Source of the DNA: Aricia agestis | Taxonomy: Eukaryota > Arthropoda > Insecta > Lepidoptera > Lycaenidae | Length of the DNA stretch: 64,000 bases | Assembly (NCBI RefSeq): GCF_905147365.1 | Contig: NC_056428.1 | Location: 35,445,001-35,509,000 of the forward strand | Direction of reading: 5' to 3' | In this document: in pieces, positions 45,031 to 57,500 of the stretch | Layout: every line of letters begins with the position of its first letter | Position numbering within the stretch: the first letter of the stretch is position 1 | The notes under the pieces: generated by a model | The model's input: the letters and a program-made list of their open reading frames with translations, nothing else | What the model was told of the DNA's origin: nothing | The model's database searches: none | Made by a program: the position numbers and the translations under genes

Positions 45031-45167
45031 CAGAGAGTTCCCGCTTCTTCTTCCCTTCCCGCACTTCCCGCAGAGAGCTCTTATGTATTGCGCACACACT
45101 TGGGCACTATGATATTACTCCTGCGTAACTAGCCTGGTTTTATTGAAACCGGCCACCGCCACCGAAA

Positions 45168-45630
45168 CCGGTGTGGGAGTTTTCCGTAGCCAAATGGCAA
45201 AAAACGGAACCCTTATAGATATTTTTTTTTGTCTAACCTATTCGTGTGAGGTATAATATGTGGATAGGTCTTCAAAAATCATATTGAGGTTTCTAATATA
45301 ATTTTATTTGTAACCTGAATAGTTTGCGAGAGAGACTCTTCCAACGTTGTAAAATGTGTCCCCCCCCTCTAACTTCTAAAGTTGGGCATGATAATTCTAA
45401 AAAAAATATATGATGTTACTATAAAAACTACCAACGAAAATTGGTTTCAACGAGATCTAGCAGGTAGTTTTTTTTATACGTCATAAATGGTAAACCTTAA
45501 TTTACCTTTCATTAAATCAACTGAAATATATAAATAAATCAAAAACCTTTTTATTTCATAGAAATTAACCTTATTGCTGCTTCGGAACCCTTCATGGGCG
45601 AGTCCAACTCGCACTTGGCCGGTTTTTATT
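45168..45630 (+). repeat. Dispersed repeat, 'ccaagtgcg' family, second copy
   Basis: From the TTTTCCGTAGCCAAATGGCA hairpin block to GAGTCCAACTCGCACTTGGC, the complement of the family's other end seen at 41381. Non-coding. Confidence 0.5.
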
Positions 45631-45659
45631 TATTATAATTACCAGCATTGGACATTGGG

Positions 45660-46150
45660 CATAATTATTGAAACTAGAGATCGCCCAATGATCGAAATTC
45701 GACCTTAGTTTTAACGACATTAGGACTACTACAACCTACATTTTGTAAAAAAAATGACTTTATCATATTTTTTTCAACTCTTTTTTCTGGGACTCAGCTG
45801 ATCTCAGACTGGCCGTGTAAGCATTGTCTTATAATATTTAAGATTCTATAAAAAAAAATATAATCCATTTTCAATTTGTTGTCAACTGACTTCAACCATA
45901 AATAAAAGAGTATAATTCGTATGTATAGGCTTGTCACTAAAAAATCTGTCATTTTTCCTAGTGTGTGTGTTGTAGTGAGTGTAATGTTTTATTTGTTAAA
46001 AAAATGTATGATAAAAGCATAATTACAAAATAATATTAGCTCGATGCACTCCTTCACCATATAAACTATAACTGTGCAAAATTTCATTCACTACGTTTCC
46101 CCATTTTTTGTCAAAAGAGATACAAAGTTTTTGGCTCACGTATTAATATA
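45660..46150 (+). repeat. Dispersed repeat, copy 2 (LINE-tail-like)
   Basis: Same orientation as 5770-6180, with blocks such as GAGTATAATTCGTATGTATA and ending GTATTAATATATAG. Confidence 0.6.
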
Positions 46151-46942
46151 TAGATACTCGTTAGTCTAATTAAATTATAAATCTAATTGCAAACTAAAAT
46201 TAGAATACATTTTATACATATTATTAACAAATTAACTTACGGGTAATTTCAGATGCACAACAATTACTTAATCAATCTGATTAATTTGTAATCTGATTAA
46301 AATTACTAATTTCTTTTTGCCCAACTCTCCACGTGATAAACAAAATTTTATCAAAATCCGTTAAGCGGTTTAAGCGCAAATCATTTTAGAATCATAGTAC
46401 ATAATTGCTATATACAAAACCTCACTTACAGGAATAAGCATTAGCCATTTTTGTACTCTAGAATATGCTACAGTTGGTTTTCAAAAAAATGGATTTCACT
46501 GTCGTAAACCTTATGTTATAAAGAACAAAACTGAAATTAACTCAAAATTCGATTTTATGTGGAATGAAACACTAATGCTTAACAGCAGCCAGATGTAGTC
46601 TTAGCCCGTCATCGCGTGGCCATTTTGTGCTTATTTTCATACAAGTAGTGTGCAATTATTTTCTTGAATATTTATATTTTTCGATTATTTCGAAGCACAT
46701 TATGATACAGGAAAGAAAGTCAATTAGTTCATGATATCGATTAACTATAGTTCAAGTGATGAGAATCCGTAAACACACGTAAAAAGCTATGCAATTTTTA
46801 TATCCAAATTATTAATTAACGTGACATTTTTAGTACTAATGCCTTACATAGCACGAATAAGGGATTAATAAACTTATAAATTATCTTTTTAGCTTGCAAA
46901 AATACCGATTGAAAAGCCCAAAAAACGTTGTTCAAAACTTAC

Positions 46943-46987
46943 GTATTTAATGTTAAAATCCAAGTGTTTGAGGCATTCTTCGGCCAT
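46943..46987 (-). CDS. Possible first coding exon of an unidentified minus-strand gene
   Basis: ATG-initiated MAEECLKHLDFNIKY is followed at once by a consensus donor (TAC|GTAAGT). Fifteen codons are far too few to assign a family, and I found no later exon on that strand. Its head-to-head position with the THAP-like start 235 bp away is the main reason to record it. It may be chance. Confidence 0.2.
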
Positions 46988-47221
46988 TCTTATGGTTTAT
47001 TATTTAGCGGAACCACAAAACTCAACAATATCTAGCATTAAATGTTCACTAAAAACCTTTATTAACACTTTTATTCAATGATTAAAAACTCAAAGCAGAT
47101 ATTTTACTACCGCGCGCGTCGTGAAGATTCAAATACGGCCCAATTGGGCTGTCTGTTATTTAGTCTGCATCGAGCGCAGTCACGAACGTGCCGCGTCTTG
47201 TCTTACCTAAATAAATTGAAA

Positions 47222-47305
47222 ATGACGTCGTGCGTGTTTCGAAAATGTACCAATTATGACTCGAAAGTAAACAAAATATATGGAATCCCTTACCACATGT
47301 TTTGA
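47222..47305 (+). pseudogene. THAP zinc-finger N-terminus, truncated
   Basis: MTSCVFRKCTNYDSKVNKIY then GIPYHMF and a stop. The C-x4-C start, the asparagine and a YHMF in the place of the usual FHRFP match the opening of THAP DNA-binding domains, found in host regulators and in P-type transposases. The remaining metal ligands are missing: either the frame is broken here or a weak donor (ACAT|GTTTTG) leads to an exon I cannot find. I read it as a relic of a THAP gene or transposase. Confidence 0.4.
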
Positions 47306-47603
47306 TTGCAATAAATACCTCGATTATTTACATTTTCAATTATTTTCTGAACAATCTGGAAAAAATCGAATTTTCGTCATAGCTCAGGCGAAGAAAGAGA
47401 CAGCGATACGATTCGACGTTTAAAAATAGAACTGTCTCTTTTATGTAAATGGTTTTTCGTATCTTTTGTTTCACTTATCTGTCAAATTTGTCAATGTTTG
47501 CAATTTTGAATTTGAAAATTGTTCGGAAGAGATCTAAGCCGGAAAATAGTATGGACGTAAGTCGTAACATATCTGTATAAGTACAATATCATTGCTTTTA
47601 TTA

Positions 47604-49002
47604 TCTATACTAATATTATAAATGCGAAAGTATCTCTGTCTGTCTGTCTGTCTCGCTTTCACGCCAAAACTACTGAACCGATTGTAATTAAATTTTGTAC
47701 ACAGATAGTCTAAGGCCTGAGAAAGGACATAGGCTACTTTTTAACTGGAAAAAGAGGTTGTAAGGGGGTGAAAATGCGTAAATTTGGTCAAATTAAGTTA
47801 GTCCCAAAAATGCAAAACAGATGGCGCCAAGAGTCCCCTAGATCGCGCTATTGCTTGCTCATGCGTATTTCTATAAGAGGTGGTACCATGTTGCGTTGGA
47901 TTTTTTGATTCTTTCGATTGTTATACACGTTACTAACTAATAACTCACCTACCAACTTAGATATCATTTATCAAATTCAAAAACAACAGCGCCAAAACTA
48001 CTGAACCCATTGTAATGAAATTTTGTACACAGATAGTCTAAAGCCTGAGTAGGTATACTAATATTATAAATGCGAAAGTATCTCTGTCTGTCTGTCTGTC
48101 TGTCTCGCTTTCATGCCAAAACTACTAAACTGATTGTAATGAAATTTTGTACACAGATAGTCTAAAGCCTGAGAAAGGACATAGGCTACTTTTTAACTGG
48201 AAAAAGGGGTTGTAAGGGGGTGAAAATGCGTAAATTTGGTCAAATTAAGTTAGTTCCAAAAATGCAAAACAGATGGCGCCAAGAGTCCCCTAGATCGCGC
48301 TATTGCTTGCTCATGCGTATTTCTATAAGAGGTGGTACCATGTTGAGTTAATGTTTAGATTCTTTCGATTGTTATACACGTTACTAACTAATAACTTACC
48401 TACCAACTTAGATATAATTTATCAAATTCAAAAACAACAGCGCCAAAACTACTGAACCCATTGTAATGAAATTTTGTACACAGATAGTCTAAAGCCTAAG
48501 AAAGGACATAGACTACTTCTTACTGGAAAAAGGGGGTGTTTATGCGTAAATTTGTTCAAATTAAGTTAGTTCCAAAAACTGGAACAGATGGCGCCAAGGG
48601 TCGCCTAGATCGCGATATCGCTTGCTCATATGTATTTCTATAAAAGGTGGTACTATGTTGAGTTAATGTTTAGATTCTTTCGATTGCTATACATGTTATT
48701 AAATAACTCACTTACCAACATAGATATCAGAAACAACAGTCTACCAATAATAAAATATACTTACTAAATAGTTTATGGGTATTGGGCAAAGCTAAAGTTG
48801 TGTAATGCATTATGCAGCTAAGTTGTGTAAGTTGTAACGCTAAATAAGCTTGGTATAAAAAAGTTTAATTTAAAAAAAATCATATTATGTGCACACTATA
48901 CGGCTGTTTTGGGTATTTCGAAAAAGCTTTTGACACCAATTTTATTGACACCGCGCGCTATAAACTGAAGTCCACGCGGACGAAGTCGCAGGCAACAGCT
49001 AG
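47604..49002 (+). mobile_element. Helitron-like element with internally duplicated blocks (1.4 kb)
   Basis: Starts TCTATACTAATATTATAAAT after A and ends CGCAGGCAACAGCTAG before T, the classical Helitron borders. Inside, a block of about 450 bp is repeated: block 1 at 47606-48055, block 2 at 48056-48500, and a shorter block 3 to about 48720. Each contains CAGATGGCGCCAAGAGTCCC or a close variant and GTACACAGATAGTCTAAAGC. No Rep/helicase is present, so it is non-autonomous. Confidence 0.8.
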
Positions 49003-49105
49003 TATGAAATATGCAGACTCCTTTGTTATGTCCTAGTAAGTAGGACATAACATTACACGCTTTTGACGCTTATACACCGATATAAGGCTCTCTGCAGTCT
49101 ATAGT

Positions 49106-49240
49106 ACAGTCTGTCAAAAAAGTCATGAAATTAAAAAGTGGCAACATCGTAGTGTCATCCCTTTCAAATCAATCTAAGAAAAAAGGAATGACACTACGAT
49201 GTTGCCACTTTTTAATTTCATGACTTTTTTGACAGACTGT
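49106..49240. mobile_element. Near-perfect hairpin MITE (135 bp)
   Basis: ACAGTCTGTCAAAAAAGTCA and its exact complement form the ends. The arms pair almost completely through GTGGCAACATCGTAGTGTCA to a loop of about 20 bases. Single arms of the same family occur at 39953-40005 and 49486-49580. Confidence 0.85.
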
Positions 49241-49280
49241 TCCTCAATGGTCAGAGCCATAGACTTAATATATACAGAGC

Positions 49281-49479
49281 TGAACTCTTAAAATGGTCAC
49301 ATTTAGCAATTCCTCTCAATCAATTCAGCAAATGAATTGTCAAAACTGTCAAACTGACAAATGTCAAATCAGTACAAAAATACAGAAATGAATTGCAAGC
49401 GGAGTTGCATTTTGCGATTTTAGAAAAATGAATCATATTATGATTAATATCATGATTCCTCAAAGCGATCATTTTAGCC
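49281..49479. mobile_element. 200-bp TIR MITE, copy 2
   Basis: Near-identical to 35080-35279. It appears to separate fragments of the ACAGTCTGTC hairpin family, being followed directly by GTCATCCCTTTCAAATCAAT of that family. Confidence 0.7.
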
Positions 49480-50428
49480 CCGCTGAGGTCATCCCTTTCA
49501 AATCAATTTATGAAAAAAGGGATGACACTTCACACTACGATATTGCCACTTTTTTTTAAATTTCTTCCTTTTTTTACAGACATTATAAACCAATGACAAG
49601 ACTTTTTTTTTATCCAGAAAAGAAAGGAGGGACTTTATCGTTTTAAAATGACAATGCCGTCCTTAAGAGGCCGAGTGCCATCGAAATTCTCATACATACG
49701 TAATACCAAAATCATTTTCTCGTACGAAAATATTTAACATCTTTGAGTTATTTTTCAGCTTAAATAGCAATTATCTAGGTTCCTACACAAAAATTTTTAC
49801 TACAAAATAATTAAGCACAAAATTAAATATTTTCAATATAAGTTGTTAAGTTTCAGTTTGACAAGTTTTTATTATGTCAGCGTGTTCCTAAACTATTACC
49901 AGTGTACTGGCCTAATCGCTTAGGCCAATGATCGCTTAGGTTTAAGATATTTTGATTTATCTCACACTTGACAGTACACTGATATTTTTTAAAAACACAA
50001 CCCATATTGTCAGTGATGCCAACCTGCAGATAATTTCAGATCGGTGAGGAACCAATAGAAAATCTAACCTTACGCCATCTAGTTAAGATTGTTAAAATTA
50101 AAATTAAAAATTATACATGAAAATCCCTCATTATTATAAAAGAATATTATTTTATTTTCTAAAAGGTGGCAATCTTGATTTCGTCAGAAAGGGTACCTCT
50201 TACGCGATAGAAAGAGAGCGCACATGTAGGCAAATATAATTGTAGGCACCTAGCACTGCGCGGTTGGAATTTGAACTTTATAGTATCGTATCATAAGTTG
50301 TTATTTTTTTAAACTGGTTTCATGAGTGGGAATTCTGTTGGTACCACTTAACGATTTTTTGCCATTTGTTTGCAATACAACTAAAAATTATTAATTTTTT
50401 ATTCTTTATAAACACATAGCTTATAAAA
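49480..50428. other. Intergenic, one MITE arm then nothing recognised
   Basis: The first 100 bases are a diverged arm of the hairpin family (TTGCCACTTTTTTTT). The rest is AT-rich with no supported gene. Confidence 0.45.
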
Positions 50429-50525
50429 AATCTGATTTGCCCCCCCCCTGGCCCAGAATCTGCGTAATTTGCCCCCCCCTGGCCCAGAACCTGAGTAATT
50501 TGCCCCCCCTGGCCCAGAACCTGGG
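50429..50525 (+). repeat. Tandem repeat, three units of about 32 bp
   Basis: Three copies of a TTTGCCCCCCCTGGCCCAGA-type unit with C-run length differences, ending CTGGGTACGCCCATG. Probably the end of a dispersed element. Confidence 0.75.
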
Positions 50526-51471
50526 TACGCCCATGAACTCGGACGGGATCCCACTTTTTACCGAAAAAGTGAGAAAAAAAATAATCTTTTCAAAATAAAA
50601 TTTATAATTGTAACTTAAAATTATACCATGTCAACATCCATACATAATTGTAAGTCATAATATAATAATGTAGAAGTAGCCTTGCAAGCAGCCATCCTAC
50701 TCCCAAGATGTGCCATCATTTATGAAATCATTGACCTTATAATACAATCGAATCAAAAGTAACATTATTCGCACAGACATAAATTCCGATTAATCGTTAA
50801 AAACCCTACAAGTCTTCTCTTCAGAGGGACAACACTAGTGTCACTAGTATGTTTATTGATTTTTTGACATTAGACATAAGTTACCTAGAGCTGTCGAATG
50901 TCGATCTTTCCGAATTTTATAAATTTTATTTTAAAATAATAAATTAACACTGTGATATTCATTATGTGGGTGCGTGTGCATAAGGTATATAAAGTAACAG
51001 AAATTAAAATTATAATATCCGTCTCAAATAAATTGATTTCGTGTTTTTAACTGACTAGTGTAATGCAATAATAATTCCTAATTAATTACAGCCAAATATT
51101 TAAGAATATAATGCTGGCGCTGCGATGTTTTCCTTATTATCGAATGGTTTATTCATATTATATTCATTTAGTTTCAAATCTGAACTTCGTGTGCAATAAA
51201 TTAGCGATCGAGCGGAACATACCGAATCGATTTATTATTACGAATTTATTTTGTGGGCTTTGACCTTTTTTAAATGATTATTTTCCCATTTAATATCGAC
51301 TAAGAAGTTGGTCTCAACTTGTGTCTTTATTAATTTGGAGACAGAGCATAGAACAAAGTAACTGGCTAGTGCGAATATTTGCGAAAATCTTGCGATTTTC
51401 TTACTATTATTGCTGTGCTTCCCTGAAATGTTGAACTTTAATGAAACTTTGCAGAAATAGATACCTAGACC
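50526..51471 (+). promoter_or_regulatory. hiw: hiw upstream region and probable 5' UTR
   Basis: No competing gene is seen. The initiator codon at 51472 has a good context (GACCATGG) and an in-frame stop two codons upstream, so translation cannot start earlier in this exon. I cannot place the transcription start; a TTTGCAG|AAATAG junction at about 51453 could be a 5' UTR acceptor. Confidence 0.35.
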
Positions 51472-51563
51472 ATGGATGTAAAAATGCAGATACCTGAGCT
51501 AAAATGCTTGGATCCAGAGAATTACCGAAAATATTTTCGGGTACTGTGTTGGAGTGGTACCAG
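51472..51563 (+). CDS. hiw: hiw exon 1 (coding)
   Basis: MDVKMQIPELKCLDPENYRK then YFRVLCWSGT; donor CCAG|GTATTG, phase 2. An in-frame upstream TAG fixes the start. Confidence 0.85.
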
Positions 51564-54500
51564 GTATTGTAACAATTGTATTAATGTGTGAAAGCTTTTG
51601 GCAAACTATGGTACTTACTTAATTGTAAATACTGCAATTACTAGCTTTCATATTTTATCATACTTCTCACTACTTATAAAATTATTCTTTTAAATGTTTC
51701 AATAAAACAGTTGTTCTGTGAAAAATAAATTAGGTATAATATTATTATAGTGTAAATTTATTTCTGAAATCTTGTCTGTAATACTCATTTATATTTTTGT
51801 TTGTTGTAAACTCTCTACTTTTGTTTCTTTGTTACGCATGAACAGAAGTGTGTGAAAAAATAGTTGTGCTCTGCAAAAGTTCTTTGACCTATGAGTATAT
51901 AACATATAATTATATTTGTTCATATACAACTATCATGTTTTATAATAGTACTTTAAAGTACACTTACTAAAACTGTTTTATGCAGAAGATCTGAAAAGAA
52001 GTTGCAAAAGAAATTCAATAAAAAGGAGAAAGCAAGGAGAGTGAAGGCATCAAATGCTCTGGCAGTCTGCTATGCACCAGCATTGCATGGCAACCCTTCA
52101 CAATTTGCTGTGTACGCAACCGTCCGTAGAGCTATTTTGGCTCGATGTAGACAGCTCCAAATTTCAAATCAGGAATTATCAGATGACAGCGATTGTGATG
52201 ATTTACCATTAACTACCACAATAACAAAACTACCTAAGGTATATTTGTCTTTTTTTTAATCTAATTTGTTTTTTAATTTTTAACACTTGAGTGTTGATGC
52301 CAGTCTTAGAATTTTTTTATGTTTACTGAAATGTGCCCAGCAATCCAGCAAATTATGTCTTGAGACTTATTTTACTTTTATTTTTGATAATAAATAATGA
52401 TCATTACTTTCAGATTACTAGTATTGGATTGAAAACAGTCTTTGCATTGATATCCCAAGCCCGTTTTACGGATGCACAATTCTGTGAGCAGTCATTGAAG
52501 GCGTTGCTTGATGTTTTACAAGGGCATGCTCCGGAGGAATTAGTTCATGAACCCAGTGAAGTATGAAATTATTAATATATTTATATTATAATTATATTAC
52601 TTACTAAGAAATAAAAATTAAGTTGTATTTCAATAGATTCAAATATTAACACAGTTGATTATGAAAATGTCTATGTGTTGATTATGAAAATTATTGGTAA
52701 AATCATTTTATTATTGTCTAAGATTATTGGTATTATTTCAGATTATAACCAATCTCCATGCGATGCTTGTGGAAGTATCATGTGGAAGCAGTCCAATGGG
52801 TAGAAGTGAGATTCCAACAAACCTAACAGCAATTAGTAGTTCATGCTTAATGGCATTATCTGTTGCCAGGGGAGAGGCTGAGCTCATACTTAATGCTGTC
52901 ACTTCTCTCATTATGGTTTCTGCACCTCTTACTGAACAATATGTACAGGTAACATTATAAAAGCTATATTATTGGTACTTATGGAGACATTAAAATCTTT
53001 GAACAATATAGTGTAGTGTTTACTTTAGGATGTAATTACCTTACTAGTTATGTTTGTTTTACAGATACCAATAAATTTAACAGTCCTTCAAAGAAGTGTG
53101 CAAGCTGTCATCCTAGGTCCACCGTCTCGGAACCTGTGGCTTAACTATGGTGTGCCTCACAAGTCATTAGTCACAAGTTTTCCTGTGGACCTTCCATCTC
53201 CACTCACTGCTGGACCTGGGGAACTGGTGGTTCGGTCTCTAGTATCCGATGGCTGCTTCCTATATGTTTATACATCAAAGGGATTGTTAAAAATTGGCTC
53301 CGGATACGGAAGCTCTATACGACAACATGTTTATCTACATAAGCCCGATTTTTTTGCTAGTGATCGACATGGATGGCTTGGGTATTGTAAGGTGAGATTT
53401 TCTTTTATATTCTAGGATTACACTTTGATAATTTTTTATAAATATAGACTTAAATATCTATTCTCATCTTCCAGAACAAGTTATATGTTAGGATAGGAAG
53501 GAAGAAGACGGAGGTGTACGAAGTGGAAAAAGACTCATTGGAAGTTAAGGGTGTTATTCGGCTGGACCCCGGACAGCCAGCTCCTGTAGAGCCTAAGTCT
53601 GCTGTTTTTACTGACGGAAATCAGTTAGGATTAATATTATTAACAAATTTTGTGAGTAACTTGTATAAATACATTTTTTTTTCCTACACAGAAAAGAAAA
53701 AAAGTATGTCAGCCTAAGCAGATTATAATATTTACATTTTTGCTCCATTACTTTTAGGATAGTCTTACAATTAAAATGTATGATGTGGAAATAAACGGCA
53801 ATCGTTCTGAAGGTTCACATACATTAACATCAAAGAGGGAAATAAATGTACACCTATTGAGGAGGCATACTTTGGTGTTAGGAAGGGCACCTTTTGAAGA
53901 CGGCTTGTCCAGAAGAATAATGGACTTAGACGCACCTGTTGCTATGCAGTTGGATGACAATGATGATGATCCACTAATAGGAATAAGTGCTGGTCAAGAT
54001 TTTGGGCTATTAACTACAACATCGGGAAAGGTAGTTACTGTGTTTTTAAAATATTATATTATTTATGTATGATCTGAGGTCTGAACAATGGGACCATACA
54101 AAGATCTCTGGAATTAATAAACATTTTATATATGTCAATATGAAATTTTGTACTGTCTTGTGCTTTGCATGTTACTTAAAATATTTTATTAAGTTGTTAT
54201 TTCTTTTGTAGGTTTATTACACAGGAAAAGGTACAAGTTTAGGATACAAAGCGCCGACGCCGCATACCGGTCGATGGACGTTAATGAAAGAAACATTATT
54301 CTCCAAAAACGAAGCACCTAACATCAGAAAATATAAAGTCGTACAGGTGAGATCTGGAGCAATATGATTCTTTTAAATCTTAATATTTTGATTCCTTTTC
54401 CTATCCCATTACATAGAGAGTCGTATATTTTGTCATATTGTCCAGTCCTTTAAGTAAATACTAAATAGATAAAATATAATATATAGGTAATGCAACTTAT

Positions 54501-57500
54501 GACTATGCAGTGCACACTACGGAAGTTTATAGGGTAAGCTATTCAGGCTTATCCTTACCCTAAGTCTTTACAGGTTGTCATTTAGACGATTGTGGATTAA
54601 TACCATTTCATTTCAGTATTTCTAAAAATTTTCTCTCTATGTGTAAAAATTAAAATTAGTCACAAACACGAAGTAGGATCCCCCCATGTTTACTAAGCGC
54701 ACGGGGAAAGCATATTAAGAAATATTGCAGCAGAGGTGAGGGATATTTTGCGATAGTCCCCGTCCGGTGTGGTGAGGTGTGGCGATGGTGAGATGGGAAT
54801 CGAAACGACTGGTTATGTCAAGATCCAATTTATTAATAATTAAAAAAATACATAATTGTAACAATATTGAAAACCACGTCCTTGCGTAACAAGTTTGAAT
54901 TACGCTTACTAGTATTATAAAGGAACATACACATTTACGATGATAAAGAACTTACACACTACACCATATGTGTCATTTTTTTTACAAACTACGGTTTCTT
55001 ATACAACTTAGTTCTATCTTTATGTACAATATCATGCTTACCATTTAAACTTATTTTAACATTAGGTGACATATCTTCCACTACAATATATGGACCTGTA
55101 TATAAAGTGTCTAATTTATTTCCAGTTTCATTTTTTAATAACAATGTATCGCCTGGATTATAAAAAATAGGATTAATAGATGTATCATAATTACACTTCC
55201 TGCGGTATTTACTTAAAATTAGATTATTCCTTGCATCATTTTGTGCTTTCTGTAATCTGTATTTTAATTCTAAAACATAGTCTTCAAAATTATATAATGG
55301 TTCCACATCATTGCATAAGTTATTCGGTAATCTACATAAGTGGCCAAACACTAGCTCAAAAGGTGTATACTTAGTTTCGGAATGTACTGTAGTGTTATAT
55401 GAAAAACACCAATAATGTAACCATGAACTCCAATTAGAAGGATTATTATTGGTTTGTATACGTAAATAGGCACCTAAAACTTTGTGTGAGTTTTCTAAAG
55501 ATCCAATGCTCTGATGATGATAAGCAGTTGCAATAGTTTGAGTTATATTTAAAAGTTTACACATTTCTGACATTGTTTTTGAAATAAATTCAGTACCTCT
55601 GTCACTAGCTATTTCTTTCGGAATGCCATATCTTAAAATAAAATTTTCGACAAACGTTTTAGCGACCTCCGTAGTTGTTTTTGTTTTTAAAGGATAAGCC
55701 TCGACATGTTTACTTAGCTCGCACTGTAGTGTTAAAATGTATATGAACCCTAACTATATCCAAAAAAACTTTTTCGAATGACGATGATGCTGTGGTTGTT
55801 ATATATAAGGGTGGCTTATGAATTTTAGTATATTTTTGTGTCTGACATTTATTGCACTTCTCGATATAGCACCTAACGTCTTTTTCTAATGATGGCCAAT
55901 AATAATATTTCTTAATATTATTTACCATTATTCTAACACCAACGTGGCCACTACTGGGCAATAAATGAAAATCGTTCATTATTATTTTCTTTTCCTCGTC
56001 AGAATAAATTCTTTGAACGTCTTTTACTACAGTAATTCTCGGAAAGCCATGTGGATTTTTGGCAATATATTTTGATAAAATCTCTATAACTTTTTTATTT
56101 TTATTCGTTTTTACCATAACGATTTCTTTTATATTTAATTTATTGCAAAATGATGCCATTTCTTTCAGAAAATCGTCTCGCGAGTTTCCTGATAAAGAAA
56201 ATGAGCTTGCATATAAATTATTTTTATTTTCACAGTAACCAAAATTATTATTTTGTGATAAGACAATCTTTAAATCTTTATTATTAAATATTGTTTGTAA
56301 ACTTTTTTCTGGTAATATAATTAACTCTACATCCGTTTCAACTTTCTTTAATACCTCTACAATCTTAGGTTGAGACCTAATATTAGTATTATCTAATAAG
56401 GTGTCGGTCAATTAGCTTACTATTCATTTCTTTTAAATCGTCTGATGTAATTGACACACGAGATAATGCATCAGCGACTACGTTATCTTTCCCTTTAACG
56501 TATTCAACTGTAAAATCATATTCCTCTAACAAAAGTCGAAATTTAGTTAACCGACTCGACGGATTTGTCATATTAAAGAGATAGAGGAGAGGTCTGTGAT
56601 CTGTTCTAATAACAAATTTTTTACCGTACAAATACGGCCTAAAATATTTTATGGACCACACAATGGCTAGTAATTCTTTTTCTATCGTGGCATAATTCAA
56701 CTCAGACTTGTTTAAACATCGGCTAGCGAATGCGATCGGTCTGTCGTTTGAATTACTGAGCACACTGCCTATAGCGAAACCAGAACTATCTGTACAAAAA
56801 ATAAATTTATTATTACTAGAAAAAATTGGATAATCTAAAATAGGGGGGGACTAAAAGATGTTAACTTTAAAGATGTTAAGTTACGAGCTGCGATAATTGT
56901 CGATAACCGTTGGCTTCTCAAACCATCCGAAAAACACTTAATAGCGTTTTTTTTCATTGAGGGGACTCAATACTTTGTATGCAATTTCATCCCCATTTGC
57001 CTGTGAAATAGTTAGGTCTACAAATAATTTCTCAATTTATTCGCCAAACTCCTTTACAGACTTTTCCCCTTGCCTAGCCTTTTGTAAACAAGACTGGAGA
57101 GCGGTGTCGAATTTGCGAGTCAGTAAATATGTTCGCATATCTTTTAACAACAATTCGACCGAATTATATGAAGAAGCCAAACGCATATTTGCACCATAAG
57201 TTAACCTATTTTTTAAAACAAATTTAATTAATAATTGCCTGCCATTATCATCGAGCATTGAATCGTATAATTCGATCGAGTCAATTAGTTCTCGAGTTAC
57301 ATTTTCATCATTATTCATTTTCGGTAGAAGGCTAACAGCCGTTTTCAAATCAAACTTTTCAGTCGTCATTTTTGTTGACAAACTATTCTCCGGTACTAAA
57401 TTAGAACTACTTTCAAAACTTAATATTTTAGAATAACATTCTTCTATAGAGCAACACAAAATTAACAATTCATTAGAAATATTTTCAGGCAAATTACTCA

